The position numbers and the translations under genes are program-made. Below, in pieces: positions 57,900 to 64,000 of a stretch of DNA of 64,000 bases; position 1 is the stretch's first letter, and every line of letters begins with the position of its first letter. Source of the DNA: Ganoderma boninense (taxonomy: Eukaryota > Basidiomycota > Agaricomycetes > Polyporales > Polyporaceae); assembly GCA_002900995.3 (NCBI GenBank), contig CM035305.1, forward strand, positions 310,001-374,000. The letters are read 5' to 3'. Below the pieces are notes generated by a model. It did no database searches. It saw only the letters and a program-made list of their open reading frames with translations, and was not told the DNA's origin.

Positions 57900-59929
57900 C
57901 TAATTTGTCATACATGTGAAACAGTGGGGAACTATCGGGGCACGTCCTGATACATCGAAAAAACTCTGGGTATAAAACAGCGCAAGTCTCATCTCGAAAT
58001 CCTCTATCTCCCGGTCAGACATCGCGATATGCAATGCAGGAGCGTCGTTGACGGCTGACGGGCAGCGAGGCCAGAGTCGGAGTACATCCCGTAGTGCATT
58101 GAGGGCGTTGACCCGCCGATGAGGCAGCGGTGCGAAAAGCCCCCAAGATTTGTCTGTGGGAAGTTCTGCCACAACCCACGGGCTATTCGAAGGAAAGACC
58201 GCGGACAGGCGTGCAATCCTATCGTATTCATCCGCAGGAGAAGCTATTGGTCGCATGGCGCGATCCATGGCCCACAGTTCATATCGGAAGCCGAGCTCGA
58301 AAGTCTCCCACAGGATTAGACGACCGATGGTCTCGTCGATTACCGAGACGCGACGGCCGTGCCAGAGAACCTCTCCTTGGGCTCGATCATCGAATTCAGC
58401 CTCGGTGAATAGTCGGCCGAAAATCTGCTTGATGTCGAACTTGCGCTTTCCCGTTTTCGTGAACGCCTTTGGATCGTCTGGCATACCGTTAAGGAAGTTT
58501 CGCCACGACTGGGTAGATACCTTAACGGCACCTGACCCCCGGACCTGTAACATGTAGAGCCAGACAGGCTGGGCTCTGAGCCAGTTGAGGACGTAGCGCT
58601 GAAGCCGTGCTGGATCACGGGGCCCAACAAGAAGCGCAGGCTCGGGAATCCAATAGCCCCAGATCTCTGGAGCGGACTTCGCTCGGTCCGACCGATCGAC
58701 TGCTCGCATAGCACGTCCCCAGCCCGACAGACTGGCAGGCATCCACGCATGTTCAACGTCGAGGAACTTGTCCCGTCCACGAACTTGAGATGGATGAGCG
58801 AATTTAGACCGATCTCGAGCCATTGCATCGTCTGCAGTATCAAGGTCAGTGGCAGTCTCAGACTGCTGAGTTTTCGCCAAGACGTACAGGGTGTGAATTT
58901 CTGTTTATCCTTCCGACCCACGTCGTTTTTGGACAAACCGGCCTTACAACCCCAGCGATACTGGCGCGAGGCCTGGCGTCCATCAGGATGTGGGGCCTGC
59001 GGGTGTTCCATCGCGCAGTAGTTGTCGGGGTCCGAAAAGTTCGCCGTGGGAATGCGGGATACATCGGCATACGAGGGTGTCGTGAACGTTGCTAGCAAGT
59101 GACGCTTGCCAACCAGGCCTCGATAGAAGGGTTCTATCCCAGAAAAGGCGTAGCTGCTCAAGGCGTGTGGCATGGAGACTGTGATGAACTTGCCGACGCG
59201 GATGTCCGAGGAGACAAGTGTGGAGGAGCGAACGAGCCACACTGGTACGCCCATCGCCAACAGCTTCTGCACGACCTGGGGATCGGACGTCCACGCACCC
59301 ATGAGTTGGTGGTCGACAGGGCGGGGCTCGAGAGAGGGAGGTGCGGCCAAGAGATCGTTGTATGTCATGAAGGCTGAGCACAGCAGCCAATAGCGCCTCA
59401 ACACGCCGAGCTGTGCCACCTGGTCCCGATACGTTGCAGACATGAGGCGCACTCTGTGCCACGCAGTAGTCATATCGCGCTCGAATGAACGTAGAGGTGC
59501 AACGTCCAGGTTGACGGGGATAGGGACGTATTGGCGAACTTTCGTTGACATGGCCGTGACCAAAGGTTCGAGAGAACGGAGGAAGTCGCCAGAAAACCGG
59601 CCAAAAGTGCGGATAGGCGTGTTCGGGAGATAAATGAAATCGCCTTCTGCGGGGGGGACCACAAGGGGATCGCGAGGGTTGACTATCGCCACGTCTGCGA
59701 GGGGAGAAAGTGATTTGGGTATAGCACAAAGGTAGGGACAGTCCGAGTCGTAGATTTGAGGCCAGAGGATGGGGTCGTGTTTACCAAACGTGCCGTCTTG
59801 GCGGAGACAGACAGAGACGACACCCTCAATAATGTCTGGGAGGTAGTGGACATTGGGAGAGGTTATTAGATACTGAGATTGGGGTCCCCATGCAGCGACA
59901 AGGCCGTCGCTAAAGGTCGCAGGTCGCAA
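57900..59929 (-). CDS. Uncharacterised 657-aa lineage-specific protein
   Basis: Two exons, 59929-58888 and 58831-57900, join over a 56-bp GTACGT...TGCAG intron (phase 1, giving ...KFTP-Y-DAMARDRSK). The reading starts MRPATFSDGLVAAWGPQSQY. Distinctive parts are WLLCSAFMTYNDLLAAPPSL, HQLMGAWTSDPQVVQKLLAM, GVPVWLVRSSTLVS, then WGYWIPEPALLVGPRDPARL, NFLNGMPDDPKAF and WGLFAPLPHRRVNALNALRD. The style is that of a large agaricomycete family of unknown function often found among repeats; I know no function. The long intact frame supports a real gene. It lies head-to-tail upstream-adjacent to the KDZ gene, possibly as passenger cargo, but that is inference. Confidence 0.65.
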
Positions 59930-60905
59930 GTCTGAATGGCGGTTCAGAAGTTTGTACCGCCATTAACCACTTTGCCGAAACTCACCTTGTATCAACGTTA
60001 CTTGGGCACATTCGGCCATTTGGAAGACACGCGAACAGGATAGGGACTCGAGAGTCGTCTATATCCTAAATGTGGGGCAATGCGCCACTGTTGAAGAACC
60101 CAGGTAGAGAGGCCGGTGCGTCACTGCACACAGAATGGGCGTAAGGGAAGAGGTGCGGAACCGGTTATTTAGGAGTGGACCGCTAACCGGTTAATGCACG
60201 CGACATCGGCGTCTCACCCGAAAACCCGGGAATGCAGAGGCGCGCGGACACCCGATCTGTCTTTATTGTCTGCATTCCAACACATACACCCAGTCCTCCC
60301 GCGAAACCCAACGTATCCACTTGCAAGTTTTACCTAAGGACGACGGTGCTGATGAAAAGGTATTCTTGAGATTTTCCGAGTGACCACCACAATCCAAGCC
60401 TCGGTACGTGTGGGGCATATGAGAACGTGGCATGCAGGGCAGTCCTCCAAGAACTCATGGAAGATTTTACGCAGCTCGGAACTGTACATCTAATGACTCC
60501 ACTGGCTGCATGCCCGTGTGATAATGTCCAAGTAAATGACTGCGCGTCCTGGACATATCAATGTCGACCAACGCCTCACAATGAGCCAAAACCTGTGACA
60601 TCGTATAAACCTCCATCGATACATGAAACATTGTCGCCAGCTCATCCAAAGGATGAGTCATTGACCTGAGGATTAGGTCATAAGTTGACTTATCTACAGG
60701 TAAGCCTATACCCAGTTACATCGCGGCAGGGAGGCTCACCGGCACTTAATCCTATTCCTCAGGATTAAGAAGCTAAGAAGCGGTCATCGAAGATGAACCT
60801 GGTTCAGAAGGCTTTTATACGGGCGATCACCAGGGCTTGTAAGGTCACACTTTTGCTCCGCCGTTTGTGCATCCTGCATCTGACATCTGCTTATTCTCAG
60901 CTATC
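59930..60905. other. No supported gene
   Basis: Short frames only. Around 60650-60780 there are GGATTAGG/CCTAATCC and ACCTACAGGT-like motifs reminiscent of hAT subterminal sequence, without recognisable ends. Confidence 0.35.
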
Positions 60906-62559
60906 ATGTCCGAGGACTTACGTGTCACCACGCTGGTACGGGACGCTGCGCCGACGAAGTCTCGCATCCGCGATGTGCTGGAACGTTGTGCTATCACGGG
61001 ACGCAAGCATACATACACCATCGTGGCTGGAGGGGCGGGAGCTCAGAAGGAAAGCATTGGACTGATTTTGAATGTCGTGAGTGCACACGTTTGAAGGCAT
61101 GTGCAAGACGCTGACCCATACATCGTCCATCGGCTACACCACGAAGTGTCCGAATGTGAGTACTACGGCCTTGTCTCGTAACGTTTTCTGACCCTTCCAC
61201 GTGACGCGAAGACGCGTGGATCGCAGTGCACCAATCATCTCAAGCCTATCAAAGTACAGATGTCAATCGCCAACCGCTCAGGTCTATTACTCAACCTCGC
61301 CACCCTGGATCCTCCTCCCTTCGGCAGCGAGGACTTTGTCCACTGGTGCTGCCAGGCGACTATGTCTCTAGTCGCGCGGGACGTCCAGGCTCTGCGGGCC
61401 GCTCCCACCCTTGCTCCGGGATCGTTTCTCGCCTTCACCCCCTCGATCCCCGGGATGGACGACCTACCACGTATGCGTGACAGCCTACTTCGACACCCTG
61501 CTCAAGCGGTCACCCGCCTGACACCCGTCGTAGTCAAAGATGGAGAGGAGGTGAACGTTGTCGTCATGATTTACGAAATGGTACGGGGACCGTCATGGGC
61601 TGAAGGCATTCATAGTGCCGGAATAACGCTGATTACGTCCCCGCTTCGCCACTTAGGACCGGGTTGGGCCCTTCCGCATAGTCGCGAAGGGCAAGAAGAT
61701 GGGTGCTCTGGTGGGCTTCACGTTCAGACAGCCTGCAATACTGCAAGCTCTCGGCGTCCGTGCCAACTCTCGAGATTTAGGCGCATACCTTATGTATGAG
61801 CCTTTCCAGCAGGCGTGGACGAAGACTCTGAAGCCCTCACAGACCCTAACGCTGTGCGAGGGCGGTGGTGTAATGTATCGTCATCCCCGCGTGAAAGTCA
61901 CGCTGTGGCTCGACCGTTACGTGAAGGACATCTATCCCGACTGGGTTCGAAACGGAGCACGACTGCCGGACTTGGTAGCACTGGCCACCGACAGCTTCCC
62001 AGCACGAGCGCGCACCAACGTGAAGCGCACCGCCCCCGCGAAGCCCAATGCGAGACAGCCGGACGACTCTGGTGCGAGGAACATTGCCCCTGGTCGTGTA
62101 CAGGAAACCATTCCATCTGTCGCAAGTCCTCGCCCCGCGCTCACCGTAGACAAGTCTGTGGACTCTCTCGCCAAAAATCCACGCCCTCCTTGTGCCCAGA
62201 AGCTCGTCCTTGCAAAGCCTGGCCTTGCCCTCATCAAGTACGAGTCCCCCGACTTGTCGGTGGGCTCTAGCCCCCCAGCAATGACCGTAACAGACAGTTC
62301 TCGACACACTAACACGAAGGAGAGTGCTGGACGTGGAAAGGACGGAGTTGCGCATGGTGTCTCCAAGTCAAAGGGGTCGATTGTTATCGACCTGACAGGG
62401 GAGTCGAGCGGTAAACGCAAGCGGTCCCTCAGTGCCACCGTGCCCAAGGTGGATGATGACGCATTGGGCGAGGAGCACAACATGAGGGCAAGGCGTCGAC
62501 GTCGTATCGCGGCGAAAGTTCGGGGGAAAGGGACGGCGGAGGACCCATACGTACTTTAA
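60906..62559 (+). CDS. Uncharacterised multi-exon protein
   Basis: Probable start at ATG 60906 (MSEDLRVTTLVRDAAPTKSR). Several short exons follow (SIGLILNV, GTGAGT donor; DADPYIVHRLHHEVSE). An exon of about 105 residues starts MSIANRSGLLLNLATLDPPP (61260). After a further intron the reading continues GALVGFTFRQPAILQALGVR, LGAYLMYEPFQQAWTKTL and VTLWLDRYVKDIYPDWV. A long disordered C-terminus has nuclear-type basic and acidic patches (SKGSIVIDLTGESSGKRKRS; RARRRRRIAAKVRGKGTAED), ending at 62559. VIDLTGE resembles a SUMO-interaction motif. No domain recognised; exon borders in the first half are uncertain. Confidence 0.55.
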
Positions 62560-62686
62560 GCATGACACCGATGTAATCCGCTTAGAAAATGGCATTGTAA
62601 CCCACCGCTCACGATGAATCTGTCTCATATGTGGACCGGGCCTGCGGACTGAACAGACCCTTCGACGACTAGTCAGCGGGGCGACG

Positions 62687-63382
62687 ATGGAAAGCGTTGC
62701 TGACAGCAGCAACTCCGGGGTGCGGCAGAGTAGGGCGTCACGGTTAAGTGTCGCTTGTGGAGTTCCGAGCTGGGAGCCTATATCAAGGGTCCGATCGGAC
62801 CGGGCAGGTCGTTCCTCTTCCACTTTCGCCATCCGCTACGACACCTGCCGACGCATGGCCTGTAACAAATTCCCTATATCTTGCCACCATCGGTTCTATC
62901 CCACCGCGATACCTCCGCTCTACCACTGGCACTTGCCTCAGTTTCGGGAACAGCGCGCGGCGGACGAGCGAGCGGAGATATTCGGGCCGCATCTCACCTT
63001 TGTTCGGTGGATGGCAGCTCAACGCTACGCGGCACGGCTTACATCGTCTCCTTCGTCCGTTCCTATGATTCCGGCCCGTCGACCTGTCCTCCACTGGAGG
63101 CGCTTTCCCGCGGCGCACGACTACCTTCTCTGCCACTTGGCACCATATCAAGCCCTTCGCAAACACGACCGACGCATCTATGTCTGGCGCATCACCGCAG
63201 AAGTTATGATGGATGGATACTTCATGGAAGAATTTGATGACGCTGGGTTCTCGCCTGGGGATGTGAAACGAGTAAGTGTCATTCAGCGTGCGGTGACAAT
63301 TGGCTGTAGACTTATGCAGGCATATGTCCAGGCTATAGCCTCGTGGTTTCGGACGATGGAACGCTATGTTGCAGCGTACTAG
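62687..63382 (+). CDS. Uncharacterised 231-codon open frame
   Basis: A continuous frame with protein-like sequence in its second half: HWHLPQFREQRAADERAEIF, GPHLTFVRWMAAQRYA, YVWRITAEVMMDGYFMEEFD and MQAYVQAIASWFRTMERYV. The first 60 residues look less natural and the real start may be MACNKFPI (about 62854). No domain recognised. It ends 96 bp before the second hAT copy. Confidence 0.45.
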   Translation: MESVADSSNSGVRQSRASRLSVACGVPSWEPISRVRSDRAGRSSSTFAIRYDTCRRMACNKFPISCHHRFYPTAIPPLYHWHLPQFREQRAADERAEIFGPHLTFVRWMAAQRYAARLTSSPSSVPMIPARRPVLHWRRFPAAHDYLLCHLAPYQALRKHDRRIYVWRITAEVMMDGYFMEEFDDAGFSPGDVKRVSVIQRAVTIGCRLMQAYVQAIASWFRTMERYVAAY

Positions 63383-63478
63383 GGGGGAGGGAAAGTCTGT
63401 CATGAGAAGGAGGAAATCTTGATTTACTGTAGTGGAACAGAGGTTAGCAGTAGTTGGGAACAGCTTCACACCGTTCAT

Positions 63479-64000
63479 TAAGGCTGAACGTAGGTTCAGG
63501 TTCAGCGCAGGTTGACCTGCACTGAACCTGAATAAATACCTGTAGGTATACCACCCGTAGGTTTAGGTACCTGCAGTATGAATCAACCGCGGATCCCAAT
63601 CAGCCATCTTAGAAGTGTCGGATGTGTTGTAGGTAACCTTTGATTCATTACAGGTTACCCGTATAAATCATGAGACTTGTGCATGATTAATTGCACTCGC
63701 ATACTGTTTAAAAGCATAGGTCATATTTCATATACTGCATAGTAAAGTGCATAAACAAGAACGTAGGTCATCACTAATAACAGGACTACATAGTGGTACA
63801 TACAGCAGTGGTGTGTCTAGGTAGAGCCTAGTAATCGTCATCGCTACTATCCCCTACTGTAGCTAGACTTGGCATACTGTCCCCATCTGAATCATAACCC
63901 TCATCGGCTGATCGACGCGGCACTGCAGCGGCTGACGGACGCGGGACCGCAGCGAACACTTCATCCAGGGACCCGACGGGCTCAGGTACCACGTTGCCTG
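63479..64000. mobile_element. Second hAT copy (right end, inverted, runs off window)
   Basis: Starts with the hAT terminus TAAGGCTGAACGTAGG at 63479 and equals the reverse complement of 13143 down to 12622 of the first copy. I found a single difference in 522 bp. The adjacent 8 bp CCGTTCAT (63471-63478) would be one target duplication; the other lies outside the window. The orientation is opposite to the first copy. Confidence 0.95.
63828..64000 (-). CDS. hAT passenger protein, C-terminal part (partial)
   Basis: The stop at 63828 and the 56 codons visible correspond to the last exon of the passenger gene at 11989-12794. The only change seen is a synonymous Pro codon. It ends at the window edge. 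Confidence 0.85.
   Translation of the reverse strand, partial: GNVVPEPVGSLDEVFAAVPRPSAAAVPRRSADEGYDSDGDSMPSLATVGDSSDDDY

Noticed and set aside
1..64000. CRISPR arrays, bacterial operons, rRNA genes
   Set aside because: None seen. Repeats are minisatellites or transposon ends, and gene structure is eukaryotic throughout.

Overview
The window looks like nuclear DNA of a basidiomycete fungus, an agaricomycete and probably a polypore-type species. The evidence is genes split by many short GT-AG introns (mostly about 50-65 bp), GC-rich coding sequence, and protein families typical of that group: KDZ transposases with CxC1/CxC2 cysteine clusters, a TET/JBP-like 2OG-Fe(II) oxygenase, lineage-specific F-box-like proteins and a TAP-like secreted hydrolase. 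The species assignment is inference; no rRNA or other marker is present.

Left flank (1-18.8 kb), mobile DNA. A KDZ transposase gene is cut by the window start (1-1491). It is followed by a 446-bp hAT-type MITE (1623-2068, perfect 8-bp target duplication) and a gene ending in a viroplasmin/RNase H1 N-terminal-like domain (3850-5259). A complete 7.2-kb hAT transposon follows (5930-13143, perfect 8-bp target duplication). It carries an apparently intact transposase plus a divergently oriented 227-codon passenger gene of unknown function. A KDZ-family gene fused to a Ulp1-type SUMO protease domain ends the flank (14018-18768).

Central core (19-41.7 kb), mostly ordinary genes: COG8 (Golgi tethering), two conserved-looking unknown proteins, a TAP-like alpha/beta hydrolase with a decayed fragment of a paralogue beside it, two tandem F-box-like paralogues, a 102-aa coiled-coil protein, UDP-glucose 4-epimerase, and THO complex subunit 1. 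The THO gene has one intron swollen to about 1.2 kb by repeated sequence.

Right flank (41.7-64 kb), mobile and lineage-specific DNA. It holds a pol III/tRNA-like element, GC-rich minisatellites, several small multi-exon unknown genes, and a 2OG-Fe(II) (TET/JBP-like) oxygenase gene. That gene is split by a roughly 2.6-kb repeat-rich insertion containing a 100-N assembly gap. It runs tail-to-tail with a complete KDZ transposase gene (53587-57640). More unknown genes follow. At 63479 a second copy of the hAT element begins in inverted orientation; over the 522 bp visible it differs from the first copy at one base.

Main themes are recent hAT activity with an undescribed passenger gene, and the KDZ plus TET/JBP-like oxygenase pairing.
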